Of a stretch of 64,000 nt of DNA, positions 42,961 through 51,928 are shown in pieces. Under the pieces are notes generated by a model. It was not told where the DNA came from, ran no database searches, and was given only the letters and a program-made list of their open reading frames with translations. Made by a program: the position numbers and the translations under genes. Positions within the stretch are counted from its first letter, which is position 1; every line of letters starts with the position of its first letter. The DNA is from Salipiger sp. H15 (GTDB lineage Bacteria > Pseudomonadota > Alphaproteobacteria > Rhodobacterales > Rhodobacteraceae). The stretch spans positions 372,001 through 436,000 of the forward strand of contig NZ_CP123385.1 in assembly GCF_040409955.1 (NCBI RefSeq). The letters are read 5' to 3'.

Positions 42961-43773
42961 CTAGAGCTTGTCAACGCCCCTTGCGTCCCCCAGCCCGCCG
43001 CCGGCGGGCCGCGGGGTCGAGTCCAGCGTCAAACGCACCGCATCGCCCCACACGAGCCGCGACAGCTCGATCGGACGGCCGCGCTGGTCGAAGGTGGTCG
43101 ACTCCATCTCGATCCCCTGCGATCCCAGCGGGCGCTGCAGCAGCACCGCCTGGTCGTTCGACAGCTGGATCATCCCCACCCGGTTGCGCGAGCGCGAGGG
43201 CGTCAGGCTGAAGGCCTCGGAAAGCGTGCTCCAGACCGAGTTGTTGAGCAGCGCGTGGGGATCGAAGCCCGGCATCAGCGGCGCAGGCAGCCAGCTGGTA
43301 TTTATGACCAGCGGCCGGATGTCGGCCGAAACGAGCCGCACCAGACGGAAGCCGCGCGTTCCCGCCGGTTGCGCCAGCGCGGCCGCCACAGAGGCAGGCA
43401 GCACACAGGATTCGCGGGTCAGGAAGGTGATGACGCTGCGCCCGCCCTGCGCCTGGATCTGCTGCCAGATCGGCTGCATCAGCGTCAGGTCGATCTCGAG
43501 CGGCGCGGGCTGCGCCTTCACGATCGTGCCGCGCCCGTGCACCCGCTCGATGAAGCCCGCCTCTTCCAGCCGCCGCAGCGCGTTGCGCAGGGTGACGCGG
43601 CTGACCCCGTAAGCCTCGGCCAGCTCGATCTCGCGCGGCAGGCGGGTGCCCTCCGGCGCCGCGGCGCCCTGGATCGAGCGGCGCAGGTCGTCCTCGACCT
43701 GCAGGTAGGCCGGGATCGGCGAGTCGGGATTGACCCTCTGGAACTCGAGCGCGGGATCGGGCTGGCTGGACAT
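42961..43773 (-). CDS. GntR family regulator with UTRA ligand domain
   Basis: The 270-aa HutC-subfamily regulator has an HTH at about residues 20-85 (PREIELAEAYGVSRVTLRNAL, RRLEEAGFIERVHGRGTIV) and a UTRA domain (about 105-245). The operator pair GGTAT-N8-ATACC lies on each side of the gene: one before the ABC operon, the other in the divergent promoter with the nucleoside hydrolase. It probably represses all three units until a nucleoside-derived ligand is present (inferred). Confidence 0.91.
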   Translation of the reverse strand: MSSQPDPALEFQRVNPDSPIPAYLQVEDDLRRSIQGAAAPEGTRLPREIELAEAYGVSRVTLRNALRRLEEAGFIERVHGRGTIVKAQPAPLEIDLTLMQPIWQQIQAQGGRSVITFLTRESCVLPASVAAALAQPAGTRGFRLVRLVSADIRPLVINTSWLPAPLMPGFDPHALLNNSVWSTLSEAFSLTPSRSRNRVGMIQLSNDQAVLLQRPLGSQGIEMESTTFDQRGRPIELSRLVWGDAVRLTLDSTPRPAGGGLGDARGVDKL

Positions 43774-43829
43774 GGGCTCTCCTTGTGCTGGCGCCACAGT
43801 ATTGCGTCGCGCGGGAAATGCAAATATGA

Positions 43830-43847
43830 GGTATGCTTGATAATACC
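43830..43847. promoter_or_regulatory. GntR/UTRA operator GGTAT-N8-ATACC, divergent GntR/nucleoside hydrolase promoter
   Basis: GGTATGCTTGATAATACC (arms extend to GAGGTAT/ATACCTC, 43828-43849) matches the first site in half-site and spacing. It is 13 bp from ATG 43861 on one side and about 56 bp from the GntR start on the other. Confidence 0.75.
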
Positions 43848-43860
43848 TCTTGGAGATCCC

Positions 43861-44805
43861 ATGCGTCCTCTTCTGATCGACTGCGATCCCGGCATCGACG
43901 ATTCCATCGCCATCGCCTACGCGCTGCGCTCGGGCGCCTTCGAGCTGAAGGCGATCACCACCGTCTCCGGCAACCTCACCGCCGATGCCTGCGCGCGCAA
44001 CGCGCGGCAGCTGCTCGACCTCGTCGAAGCGCCGCAGATCCCGGTGGCGCAGGGCCCGATGAAGCCGCTCACCCGCCCCTACCCGCGCGATCCCTTCTCG
44101 CACGGCTCGGACGGGCTGGCCGAGATGGCGCTTCCCGCCAGCAGCCGCGCGCTCGACCCGCGCTTCGCGCCCGACGTCATCGTCGAGCTGGCCAATGCCC
44201 ACCCGGGCGAGCTGGAGATCGCCGCGCTCGGGCCGATGACCAACATCGCGCTGGCGCTGATCAAGGACCCCGAGCTGCCGAGGAAGGTGAAGAGCCTGAC
44301 CGCCATCTACGGCGCCTTCGGCCTGCACGCCTCGGGCACCGAGCGCGCCACCGGCGACAACCCGGCCAGCGAGTGGAACGTCTACGTCGACCCCGAGGCG
44401 GCGCGGCTGGTGCTCGAGGCGGGCTTTGCCTTCACCGCCTGCGGGCTCGACGTCACCACGCGGCGCGAGCTGCACCTGACGCCCGAGCACCGCACGCGCC
44501 TCGCCGCCTCGCCGCGGCCCGAGGCCCGGCTGCTGCGCGAGGTCACCGACTTCGTGGAACGCCGCGGCCACGGCACCTATTGCGGGCTGATCGACTCGGT
44601 GGCGATCGCCACGGCCCTGCACCCCGACTGGGCGCGGACCCTGCCACTGCGCGTGCTCATCGAATGCCTGAGCCCGATCACCCTCGGCCAGACCATCGTG
44701 GAGCGGCGCGAGAACTTCAGCTGGGACGGGCTGTCGACGCTCGACGTGGTCGAGGATTTCGACTTCGCCAGCTTCATGGACGAGGTCGTCGATCTCTTCT
44801 GCTGA
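43861..44805 (+). CDS. nucleoside hydrolase (inosine-uridine preferring family)
   Basis: The 314-aa enzyme opens MRPLLIDCDPGIDDS, the calcium-binding DxDPGxDD motif (Asp7, 9, 13 and 14), and shows NIALAL and ASEWNVYVDPEAARLVLEAG as expected. The C-terminal HD ligand pair appears as LIDS (Ile replaces the usual His before Asp), a variation seen in some members. It cleaves nucleosides to base and ribose in the cytoplasm. It is divergent from the UTRA-type GntR and shares its operator. Confidence 0.91.
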   Translation: MRPLLIDCDPGIDDSIAIAYALRSGAFELKAITTVSGNLTADACARNARQLLDLVEAPQIPVAQGPMKPLTRPYPRDPFSHGSDGLAEMALPASSRALDPRFAPDVIVELANAHPGELEIAALGPMTNIALALIKDPELPRKVKSLTAIYGAFGLHASGTERATGDNPASEWNVYVDPEAARLVLEAGFAFTACGLDVTTRRELHLTPEHRTRLAASPRPEARLLREVTDFVERRGHGTYCGLIDSVAIATALHPDWARTLPLRVLIECLSPITLGQTIVERRENFSWDGLSTLDVVEDFDFASFMDEVVDLFC

Positions 44806-44851
44806 AGAGCGGAGCGGCCAGGGGACGGCACCCGCCCCCCGGGCCCACGCT

Positions 44852-45568
44852 TCAGAGCGTGAAGTAGGACTGCCGCTTGCGCTCGCTGATCTCGAGCGAG
44901 GCCTCGATATGGGCGCAATGCTCGGTGATGATGCGCACGCAGGCCGCCACGTCCTTGCGCGCCATCGCCTCGACCAGCGCCTCGTGCTCGTGCGCAAGGC
45001 AGATGCTGTCGCTCTTCTCGTAGAGCGACTGGATCAGCGAGAGCCGCCGCATGAGGCCGGTCATGGTCTGCTCGAGCACATGGTTGCCGGTGAGCCGGGT
45101 CAGCATCATGTGGAAATCGGCGCCGATCCGGTTCACCTCGTTCGAGCGGGTCTCGATCACCTCGCGCTGGCGCTGCACGTGGGCGCGCAGCACCGCGATG
45201 TCGGCCTCGGTGGCGCGCAGGCAGGCCAGCCCGATGACCGCCACCTCGAGCAGGCGCCGCGTCTCGAAGACGTCGAGCGCCTCCTTGACCGTCGGCAGCC
45301 CGACGAAGGCGCCGCGGTTGCGTTCGAACACCACCACGTGCTCGGCCTCGAGCCGTTCGAGCACCCGCCGCAGACGGGTGCGGGGAACGCCGAAGCTGCG
45401 GGCGATCTGCACCTCGTTGAGATGCGCCCCCGGCCGGATCTGCTTGTCGATGATCGCGTCGACGATCCGGTCGTAGATGGTCTGCTCGATCGCCTGCTTC
45501 TCGGCGGCGTCCGTCGCGGCAGCAGAGGCCTCAGCGGCCGCCGTCTCGAGCGTCGTCGTTTCCTTCAT
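44852..45568 (-). CDS. GntR family regulator with FCD domain
   Basis: The 238-aa regulator has an HTH at about residues 25-95 (NEVQIARSFGVPRTRLRRVLE, RLEAEHVVVFERNRGAFV) and FCD domain after it; the AllS/PucR role in purine catabolism is filled by various types. It ends the minus-strand operon for ureide import and breakdown, 72 bp after the ureidoglycolate lyase gene. The gap contains an inverted repeat (45590-45606). It likely regulates that operon. Confidence 0.9.
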   Translation of the reverse strand: MKETTTLETAAAEASAAATDAAEKQAIEQTIYDRIVDAIIDKQIRPGAHLNEVQIARSFGVPRTRLRRVLERLEAEHVVVFERNRGAFVGLPTVKEALDVFETRRLLEVAVIGLACLRATEADIAVLRAHVQRQREVIETRSNEVNRIGADFHMMLTRLTGNHVLEQTMTGLMRRLSLIQSLYEKSDSICLAHEHEALVEAMARKDVAACVRIITEHCAHIEASLEISERKRQSYFTL

Positions 45569-45589
45569 GCGGCGTTCTTCCCCAATGTA

Positions 45590-45606
45590 CCCGACCGGTG
45601 GTCGGG
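45590..45606. promoter_or_regulatory. inverted repeat before the ureide-operon GntR gene
   Basis: CCCGACC-GGT-GGTCGGG is a perfect 7-bp inverted repeat, 22 bp from the GntR start. It could be the operator for the FCD protein (autoregulation) or a short terminator after the lyase gene; the 3-base spacer fits a GntR operator better than a loop. Confidence 0.45.
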
Positions 45607-45640
45607 CAACAGTCTACCTGCGCCCGCAGCGCCGTCCATC

Positions 45641-46135
45641 TCATTTCGGAACAAGGGAAATGCCGGGCGGCAGCTCCGCCCAATCCTCGTCCCCCGGACC
45701 GGCGTGCCCGTCCTGTCCCGCGGTGTACATGAATACGGCGAAACGGCCAGCCCTGCCCGGCACGGCAAGCGGCGCGTGCCAGGTCCCGGCATGGTAGGTC
45801 ACCGCCACCGAGCCCGGCACCTGCCATGCCTCGAGCGTTGCCGGGTCCGGCCCGCCGTCCGCCCCCTCGCGCGCCACCGCGACAATGTAAGCGGCGCCGT
45901 CGAGCGGCAGGAAGGACTGCGACGAGAACGGGTGCCGCTCCATCCTCGGCAGCGCGATGGGCAGGGAGACGGGCGCCACCAGCACCGCGTCGAGCCGGGC
46001 CAGCGCCGCGGTGCCGCGGCCGTTGCTGAGCTCGGCGCAGAAGCCGAGCCGCTGGCCGGGCTCCGACGGAAGCTCGAAACTGGCGCCGAAGGCGGCGAAG
46101 CGCGCCGGCTCGAAGGGCCGGATCGGGACCCTCAT
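45641..46135 (-). CDS. allA: ureidoglycolate lyase (AllA type)
   Basis: The 164-aa cupin-like protein starts MRVPIRPFEPARFAAFG and has RMERHPFSSQSFLPLDG (conserved H-x-S-Q-x-F-x-P segment) and VTYHAGTWHAPLAV with the active-site histidines. The length and motif order match AllA, which splits ureidoglycolate to glyoxylate and urea. It overlaps the PuuE gene by 4 bp. The intermediate enzyme allantoicase is not in the window. Confidence 0.88.
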   Translation of the reverse strand: MRVPIRPFEPARFAAFGASFELPSEPGQRLGFCAELSNGRGTAALARLDAVLVAPVSLPIALPRMERHPFSSQSFLPLDGAAYIVAVAREGADGGPDPATLEAWQVPGSVAVTYHAGTWHAPLAVPGRAGRFAVFMYTAGQDGHAGPGDEDWAELPPGISLVPK

Positions 46136-47043
46136 GCCGCCACCGGCGGATGCGTGGCCAGCCAGTGGCGCGCGATCTCGACCCGCTTGCAGATCCACAC
46201 CTCGGGCTTCGAGGCGGCGTAGTCGAGGAACTTCGCCAGCCCCGACGCCCGGCCGGGATGGCCGACGAGGCGCATATGCAGCCCGACGCTCATCATCTTG
46301 GGCGCGGTCTCGCCCTCTTCGAGCAGCATGTCGAAGGATTCCTTCAGCGCCCGGAAGAAGCTCTCGCCGTCGCTGAGGTTGCCGGTCGCCCATTTCAGGT
46401 CGTTGTTGGTCAGCGTGTAGGGCAGCACCAGCCGCGGCGCGCCGTCCTGCTCGACGTAGAAGGGCAGCTCGTCGGCGTAGCTGTCGCTGTCGTAGAGGAA
46501 GCCGCCGTGCTCGGCCACGAGCCGCCGGGTGTTCACGCTGGGGCCGAAGCGGCAATACCAGCCATCCGGGGCCTTGCCGACGGTCTGCCGCAGGCTGGTG
46601 ACGGCGCGGGCGATGTGCGCGCGCTCCTCGTCTTCCGTGAGCAGGTAATGCTCGACCCAGCGCCAGCCGTGGCAGCAGATGTCGTAATCCGCCGCGGCGA
46701 TGGCGCGCGCCGCCTCGGGGTTGCGCTCGAGCGCCAGCGCGCAGGCATAGACGGTCATCGGCAGGCCGCGCGAGCGGAACAGCCGGTGGATGCGCCAGAA
46801 GCCGACCCGGCTGCCGTATTCGAACATCGATTCCGAGGCGAGGTCGCGATCGCCCGCGGGCACGCCGCTCGACACCTCGGTGAGCCCGGCATCGGTGCGC
46901 CCGTCGCCGAGGTCGACCGCGTATTCCGAGCCCTCCTCGTAGTTCAGCACGAAGTTCAGCGCCAGTTTCGCGCCGCCCGGCCAGTCTGCGCGGGGCGGGT
47001 GCTCGCCGTAGCCGATGAAGTCGCGTTCGAGGCTTTTAGCCAT
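46132..47043 (-). CDS. puuE: polysaccharide deacetylase-family allantoinase (PuuE type)
   Basis: The 303-aa protein has the NodB-like fold and opens SLERDFIGYGEHPPRADWPGG followed by LALNFVLNYEEGSEYAV and VPAGDRDLASESMFEYGSRVG, the PuuE signature. PuuE hydrolyses allantoin to allantoate without the metal site of ordinary amidohydrolases. An alternative start at 47058 adds MWIKT; neither has a good ribosome binding site. The gene is 27 bp after the ABC permease gene, tying import to breakdown. Confidence 0.86.
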   Translation of the reverse strand: MAKSLERDFIGYGEHPPRADWPGGAKLALNFVLNYEEGSEYAVDLGDGRTDAGLTEVSSGVPAGDRDLASESMFEYGSRVGFWRIHRLFRSRGLPMTVYACALALERNPEAARAIAAADYDICCHGWRWVEHYLLTEDEERAHIARAVTSLRQTVGKAPDGWYCRFGPSVNTRRLVAEHGGFLYDSDSYADELPFYVEQDGAPRLVLPYTLTNNDLKWATGNLSDGESFFRALKESFDMLLEEGETAPKMMSVGLHMRLVGHPGRASGLAKFLDYAASKPEVWICKRVEIARHWLATHPPVAA

Positions 47044-47070
47044 AGTCTTGATCCACACATTCTTGAAATT

Positions 47071-48075
47071 TCAGAAGTCCTGCTGCTGGCGACCGCGCAC
47101 CAGCTGCGACAGGCAGACCGCGATGACCAGCGCGCCGCCGTAGAACATCTCCTGGATGAACGAGCCGTAGCCGAGGAAGACCAGCCCGGTGATCCCGGTG
47201 ACGAGGAAGTAGACCGCCAGCGTCGTGCCCCACGGGTTGAACCGGCCCGGCATGATCGAGGTCGAGCCGAGGAAGGCCGCGGCGAAGGCGGGCAGCTGGT
47301 AGCTGACCCCCGAGACCGGGTCGGCAGCGCCCTGCGTGCCGGTGTAGAGCACCCCGGCGAAGGCGGCGAAGAAACCCGAGCTCATCAGGCAGAGCACCCG
47401 CGTGCGGTCGGTGTTGATCCCCGAGAGCCGCGCCACGTCACGGCCGCGCCCGACGAAGAGGATGCGCCGCCCGAAGGAGGTGAACTCGAAGCAGTACCAG
47501 AGCACCGCGGCCAGCGTGATGGCGTAGTAGAATTCCAGCGGGATGCCGAAGAGCCGGGTGACGATGACGGCGTCGACCAGCCTCTGGTCGATGCCGCTGA
47601 TCGTCATCGAGTTGCTGACCCAGAGCGTGACGCCGTGCAGGAAGGTGCCGCTGCCCAGCGTGACGATCAGCGAATGGATGCGGAACACCGTCATGATCAT
47701 GCCGTTGACGAAGCCGACCAGCGTGCCGAGCGCCAGCGCGATCACGATGCACCAGCCGATGCCGAGCCCGTGGTTCACGTTGAGCACCGCGATGGTCATC
47801 GCCGAAAGCGTCATCGTGTAGGCGGCGGACATGTCGAAGTCGTTGGCCGAGAGCGGCAGCAGCAGCCCGAGCGCCATTACCACCAGCACGGCCTGCGAGC
47901 CGAGAATGGTCGAGATGTTGCCCCAGGTCAGGAAGGTCTCGGGGCGCAGGTAGCCGAACCAGGCGATCATCAGGAACCAGACGATGAGCAGGCCGAACCG
48001 CTCGAGGAACCTCCCGAGGCTGCGGGTCCGGCTGTGCCGCGGGGCGCGCGCGCCGTCGATGCTTTGAACTGTCAT
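47071..48075 (-). CDS. ribose-type ABC transporter permease
   Basis: The 334-aa permease has about nine hydrophobic segments and the BPD_transp_2 pattern LPLSANDFDMSAAYTMTLSAM near residue 85, where ribose-type permeases have GGIDLS. It is the channel of an RbsABC-like importer. It begins 8 bp after the ATPase gene. Given PuuE and AllA downstream, allantoin or another purine ureide is the likely substrate (inference). Confidence 0.9.
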   Translation of the reverse strand: MTVQSIDGARAPRHSRTRSLGRFLERFGLLIVWFLMIAWFGYLRPETFLTWGNISTILGSQAVLVVMALGLLLPLSANDFDMSAAYTMTLSAMTIAVLNVNHGLGIGWCIVIALALGTLVGFVNGMIMTVFRIHSLIVTLGSGTFLHGVTLWVSNSMTISGIDQRLVDAVIVTRLFGIPLEFYYAITLAAVLWYCFEFTSFGRRILFVGRGRDVARLSGINTDRTRVLCLMSSGFFAAFAGVLYTGTQGAADPVSGVSYQLPAFAAAFLGSTSIMPGRFNPWGTTLAVYFLVTGITGLVFLGYGSFIQEMFYGGALVIAVCLSQLVRGRQQQDF

Positions 48076-48083
48076 TGCGGGTC

Positions 48084-49625
48084 TCACAGGGTTGAAGCGT
48101 TGAGGCTGGCCTCGGCGATCGACTGCTTGTCGATCTCGCCGCCTTCCAGCGACCTCACGATGCGCCCTCTCGAAAAGATCAGGACGCGGTGGCAGATGGC
48201 GGCCAGCTGCTCGTAGTCGGAGCTGGCGCAGGCGACGGCGGCACCGCCCGCGGCGATGTGCTGGATGCGGGTGAACACGGTCTGCCGCGCGCCGACGTCG
48301 ACGCCCTGCGTGGGCTCGTCGAGCAGCACCAGCCCGGGGTTCATCTGCAGCCACTTGGCCAGCACCACCTTCTGCGCGTTGCCGCCGCTGAGCGAGGCCA
48401 TGGGCAGCGCGGGATCCCCGGCGGGGCGGACGTCGTACTCGGCCATCAGCGCCCGGGCGCTGCCGCGCATGGCCCGGCGGCGCAGCCACCATGTGCCGAG
48501 ATCGCGGCCCAGCCGCGGCATGGTGATGTTGTCGGTGATCGGCAGCGCGCCGATCGCCCCGGCCTTGGGCCGGTCCGAGGGGATGAGCGCGATGCCGGCG
48601 TCGATCGAGGCGGCGGGCGACATGTCCGGGACCGCGAGCTCGCGCCCGTCCAGCACCAGCGTGCCGCGCCCGGGCTTCGCGCCGTAGATCAGGTAGGGCA
48701 CCTCGTCATAGCCCGATCCGATGAGCCCGGTGAGGCCCAGCACCTCGCCCGACGCTACCGAGAAATCTATGTCGCGCACCGTCGTGCCGCCGAGCCCCCG
48801 GACCGCCAGTCGCTCGCTGCGCTGGGGCGGCAGATTCGCGGGCGGCGCCGCAAGCTCGAGCTTGCGGCCTACGATCGCGGTGATGAAATCCTCGCGCGCC
48901 GCCTCGGCCGTGGTCAGCCGCGCCGCCACCGCGCCGTTGCGCAGGATCGTCGCCTTGTCGGTGATCTCCATCACCTCGTCGACGTCATGCGAGACGAAGA
49001 TCACGCTCGAACCCGCCCGCACCACGGTGCGCACCAGCCCGAAGAGCTGCTCGACGTCGCGCTGCGGCAGGAAGGGCGTGGGCTCGTCGAGGATCAGCAG
49101 CCCGCCGCCCCCGGCGCGGCGCTCGATCACCTCGGCGGCGGCGCGGACGATGGCGATCAGCGCCCGCTGCACCGGCGAGAGCCTTGCCACCTCGACCGAC
49201 GGGTCGACATCCACATCGTAGCGCGCCAGCAGCTCGCCCACGCGCCGGGTCTCGCGCCGCCAGTTCACCGCGAGCCGGTTTTCCAGCGCGAGGTCCTTGA
49301 TCAGCATGTTCTCGGTGACGGTGAGCGAGGGGATGAGCCCGAGGTGCTGGTGCACGAAGCTGATCGGCAGCGCCGCCAGCGCCGCCTGCGTCAGCTCGAC
49401 CTCGGCGCCGTTGACCCAGAGGCTGCCGCCGGGATCCGGCGGGTGAAACCCCGCCAGAACCTTGATCAGCGTCGACTTGCCCGAACCGTTCTGCCCGAGC
49501 AGCCCGTGCACCTCGCCCGGGGCGATCGACAGGGACGCCCGGTCGAGCGCCCGGTGCCCGCCGAAGGTCTTGGAGACCCCCTCGCAGCGCAGCACCGGGA
49601 CCGTGTCGCTGACGACGTCCAGCAT
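48084..49625 (-). CDS. ribose-type ABC transporter ATP-binding protein (two ATPase domains)
   Basis: The 513-aa duplicated ATPase has an N-terminal half with Walker A GQNGSGKST (about 45) and Walker B LLILDEPTP. In the C-terminal half Walker A is degenerate (GLTGLIGSGYDEV), as usual for RbsA, with signature LSGGNAQKVVLAKWL and LVLLDEPTQGVD. Start 49625 overlaps the binding-protein stop by 1 base (TGATG); a longer start at 49640 is possible. It energises the importer. Confidence 0.92.
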   Translation of the reverse strand: MLDVVSDTVPVLRCEGVSKTFGGHRALDRASLSIAPGEVHGLLGQNGSGKSTLIKVLAGFHPPDPGGSLWVNGAEVELTQAALAALPISFVHQHLGLIPSLTVTENMLIKDLALENRLAVNWRRETRRVGELLARYDVDVDPSVEVARLSPVQRALIAIVRAAAEVIERRAGGGGLLILDEPTPFLPQRDVEQLFGLVRTVVRAGSSVIFVSHDVDEVMEITDKATILRNGAVAARLTTAEAAREDFITAIVGRKLELAAPPANLPPQRSERLAVRGLGGTTVRDIDFSVASGEVLGLTGLIGSGYDEVPYLIYGAKPGRGTLVLDGRELAVPDMSPAASIDAGIALIPSDRPKAGAIGALPITDNITMPRLGRDLGTWWLRRRAMRGSARALMAEYDVRPAGDPALPMASLSGGNAQKVVLAKWLQMNPGLVLLDEPTQGVDVGARQTVFTRIQHIAAGGAAVACASSDYEQLAAICHRVLIFSRGRIVRSLEGGEIDKQSIAEASLNASTL

Positions 49626-50728
49626 CACTTCAGCTGCCACAGCTCGTCGAAACCGGCCTGGTAGGCGTCGCCGTAGCCCTTGGACAGTTCCGGCGGCGTG
49701 CCCGCGTCCATGGCATTGGCCTCGGTGAACATCATGAACGGGATCTTGGGATCGTCGATCTCGTCCTCGCCGCAGAGCAGGCGCATCTCGCTGTCCATCA
49801 CCGAGTGGGCGATCCAGTCGAGGTTCTCGCCGATGTCCATCTCGACCTGGCCCTTCTGGACCATGCCCAGCACGAAAGGCGTGCCGTTGAAGGCGTTGAT
49901 GTTCAGCCGGTCCTGCGCGCCGGTGATGGTCACCGCCGGCAGCACGAACTGGGACATGCTGTCATAGATGACGATGATGTAGTTCACGTCCGGGTTCGAC
50001 ATCAGCGCCGATTGCACGCCGGGGGTGATGCGGGTCGCCCAGTCGGTGCCGATGTAGTCGAGGAACTGCGCCTTGCAGGTCTCGCATTTCTCCAGCTCGG
50101 CCTTGATGCCCGAGACCATCGAGTCGGTGGACAGCGGGCCGCTCGAGATCAGCACCAGCGCATTGAGATCGCCCTCGGTGCTGACCACCGCGTGATCGAC
50201 GAGCAGCGCCCCGGCCTTGAAGTAGTCGATCGGCACGTCGCTGTCGGTGATCTCGCGGATCTCGGCGGACTGCTCCATGCCGTTGTTGTGCGAGGCCACG
50301 ACCTTGATGCCGGCCTTCTGCGCCGCCTCGATCTGCGGCTTGAGCACGCGGGGATCGACGCCGCCCAGCAGGTCGATCAGGTCGACGCCCTGGTTGATCG
50401 CCGTCTCGATGCCCTGCGCCCATTGCGCGACCTGGCCCTGGTTCTCCCAGGTGGTGAACTCGAAACCGACCTTCTCGGCCACGCCGGCCATGGCCTGCTC
50501 GATGTTCGAGGTGAAGGGGTTGGCGCTCGACTGCGGGATGCTGAACACCTTCTTGTCGGCCATGCACGACTTGGCGTCGAAGCTCGGGCCGGGCGCCACG
50601 AAGCTGGGCTTGCCCGCATAGGGCGCGATCTGGGCTTCGAAATAGGACAGGTCTTCGGCCTGGGCGAGCCCGGCGGACAGCAGCCCGGCAGCGACCGAAA
50701 GGCCTGAAATAGCGAGGTAATTTTTCAT
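49625..50728 (-). CDS. ribose-type ABC transporter substrate-binding protein
   Basis: The 367-aa secreted protein has a signal peptide (MKNYLAISGLSVAAGLLSAG, cleavage about residue 24) and the sugar-binding-fold segments FSIPQSSANPFTSNIEQAM and DYIGTDWATRITPGVQSALM. Two Cys in EKCETCKAQ are unusual for the family. It is the first gene of the five-gene operon importing and degrading a ureide. The start follows a purine-rich GGAGATAAAG. Confidence 0.9.
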   Translation of the reverse strand: MKNYLAISGLSVAAGLLSAGLAQAEDLSYFEAQIAPYAGKPSFVAPGPSFDAKSCMADKKVFSIPQSSANPFTSNIEQAMAGVAEKVGFEFTTWENQGQVAQWAQGIETAINQGVDLIDLLGGVDPRVLKPQIEAAQKAGIKVVASHNNGMEQSAEIREITDSDVPIDYFKAGALLVDHAVVSTEGDLNALVLISSGPLSTDSMVSGIKAELEKCETCKAQFLDYIGTDWATRITPGVQSALMSNPDVNYIIVIYDSMSQFVLPAVTITGAQDRLNINAFNGTPFVLGMVQKGQVEMDIGENLDWIAHSVMDSEMRLLCGEDEIDDPKIPFMMFTEANAMDAGTPPELSKGYGDAYQAGFDELWQLK

Positions 50729-51196
50729 CTTTATCTCCTGTTGGACGCAGGCCTGACAGCCGCGTGGGGAGGGCGCGATTTATGCCGTCAATATTGTCTG
50801 CACTTTTGACATCATTTGTGCCGGCACACCTTCGCAAGGCCTTTTTCCGTCCCGACACCGGATCTCGCGCCCGCCCTGCCCTCGACGGCGAAGAATTAAT
50901 CACTCTGGCGGAGGATGGCCCGGCGGGCAGGCCGCGGAAGGCGGGATCCCGGCTCCCACGGGGACGGTTACATCAGGTGAGTCGCGCCGTGGGCGGGCCG
51001 CTGGGGGACCGATCCCCGCATCTTGCGGCACCCATGGAAATCCCCGGACACCCGCCAAGATAGCGAAGACCGGAGGCCGCCGTGACGGCCACGCTCCGGC
51101 TGACCCTTCTCAGGGCACCCGCCTCTTCACTTCTATATAGAAGTGGTTGACTCATCTTTTCCACCTGACTACCCATGGCCGCGGGAAGGAGCCGCC
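50729..51196. other. 468-bp divergent intergenic region with an 18-bp palindrome
   Basis: No gene is supported. It contains the ureide-operon promoter (minus) and the GntR promoter (plus). A TGTC-N9-GACA element around 50790-50805 and the palindrome at 51128-51145 are the visible signals. Base composition is less GC-rich than the genes on either side near 50770-50830. Confidence 0.4.
51128..51145. promoter_or_regulatory. 18-bp perfect palindrome, operator for UTRA-type GntR
   Basis: CACTTCTATATAGAAGTG is a perfect 9+9 palindrome located 52 bp before ATG 51197. A site this close to a HutC-subfamily gene is most simply its autoregulatory operator. I saw no second copy elsewhere in the window. 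Confidence 0.65.
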
Positions 51197-51928
51197 ATGC
51201 CATCACAAGACCGCCTCGAGGAAGACAGCCGCCTGCCGGCCTACCTGCGCCTGCGCGACCGGATCGCCGCACGCATCGCCGCAGGCGAATGGACGACCGA
51301 CGACGCGCTGCCCTCGGAGAACGCCCTCGCCCGCTCATCGGGTTTCTCGGTCGGCACCGTGCGCAAGGCGCTCCAGCAGCTGGTGACCGAGGGGCTGCTC
51401 GAGCGGCGGCAGGGCGCGGGAACCTTCCTGCGCAAGCCCGCCTTCGAGCCGACGCTGTTCCGCTTCTTCGCGCTGCAGGGCGAGGATCGCGCCCAGAGCA
51501 TCCCGGTCAGCCGCCTGATCGCGCGCAGCCAGCAAAATGCGCCGGCCGAGGTCGCGCAGGTGCTGGGCACCGAGGACTGCATCCGCATCGACCGCCTGCG
51601 CCTGCTGCAGGACCAGCCGATCCTCATCGAGGAAATCTGGCTACCCCGCGCGCGCTTCGACGGGATCGAAACGGTGGCCGAAGGCGAGATCGGACCGCTG
51701 CTCTACCCGTTCTACCTCGAGCGTTTCGGGGTCTTCGTCGCCCATGCCGAGGACGAGGTCAGCTTCGCCAAGCCGACCGCCGCCGTCTCCAAGCGCCTGC
51801 GCCTTGCCGCCGGTGACTTCGTCGCGGTGATCGAACGCACCGCCTTTGCCCTCGACGGCAGCGCGATCGAATGGCGCCGGGCGATGGGGCCCGCACGCAG
51901 CTTCCGCTACCGAAGTCGCATCGGCTGA
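51197..51928 (+). CDS. GntR family regulator with UTRA ligand domain
   Basis: The 243-aa HutC-subfamily regulator has an HTH about residues 15-80 (PSENALARSSGFSVGTVRKAL, QQLVTEGLLERRQGAGTFL) and a UTRA domain from about 95. ATG 51197 follows GGAAGGAG; an upstream GTG at 51143 would place the start inside the palindrome and is rejected. It heads the plus-strand set amidohydrolase-MatC. Confidence 0.9.
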   Translation: MPSQDRLEEDSRLPAYLRLRDRIAARIAAGEWTTDDALPSENALARSSGFSVGTVRKALQQLVTEGLLERRQGAGTFLRKPAFEPTLFRFFALQGEDRAQSIPVSRLIARSQQNAPAEVAQVLGTEDCIRIDRLRLLQDQPILIEEIWLPRARFDGIETVAEGEIGPLLYPFYLERFGVFVAHAEDEVSFAKPTAAVSKRLRLAAGDFVAVIERTAFALDGSAIEWRRAMGPARSFRYRSRIG

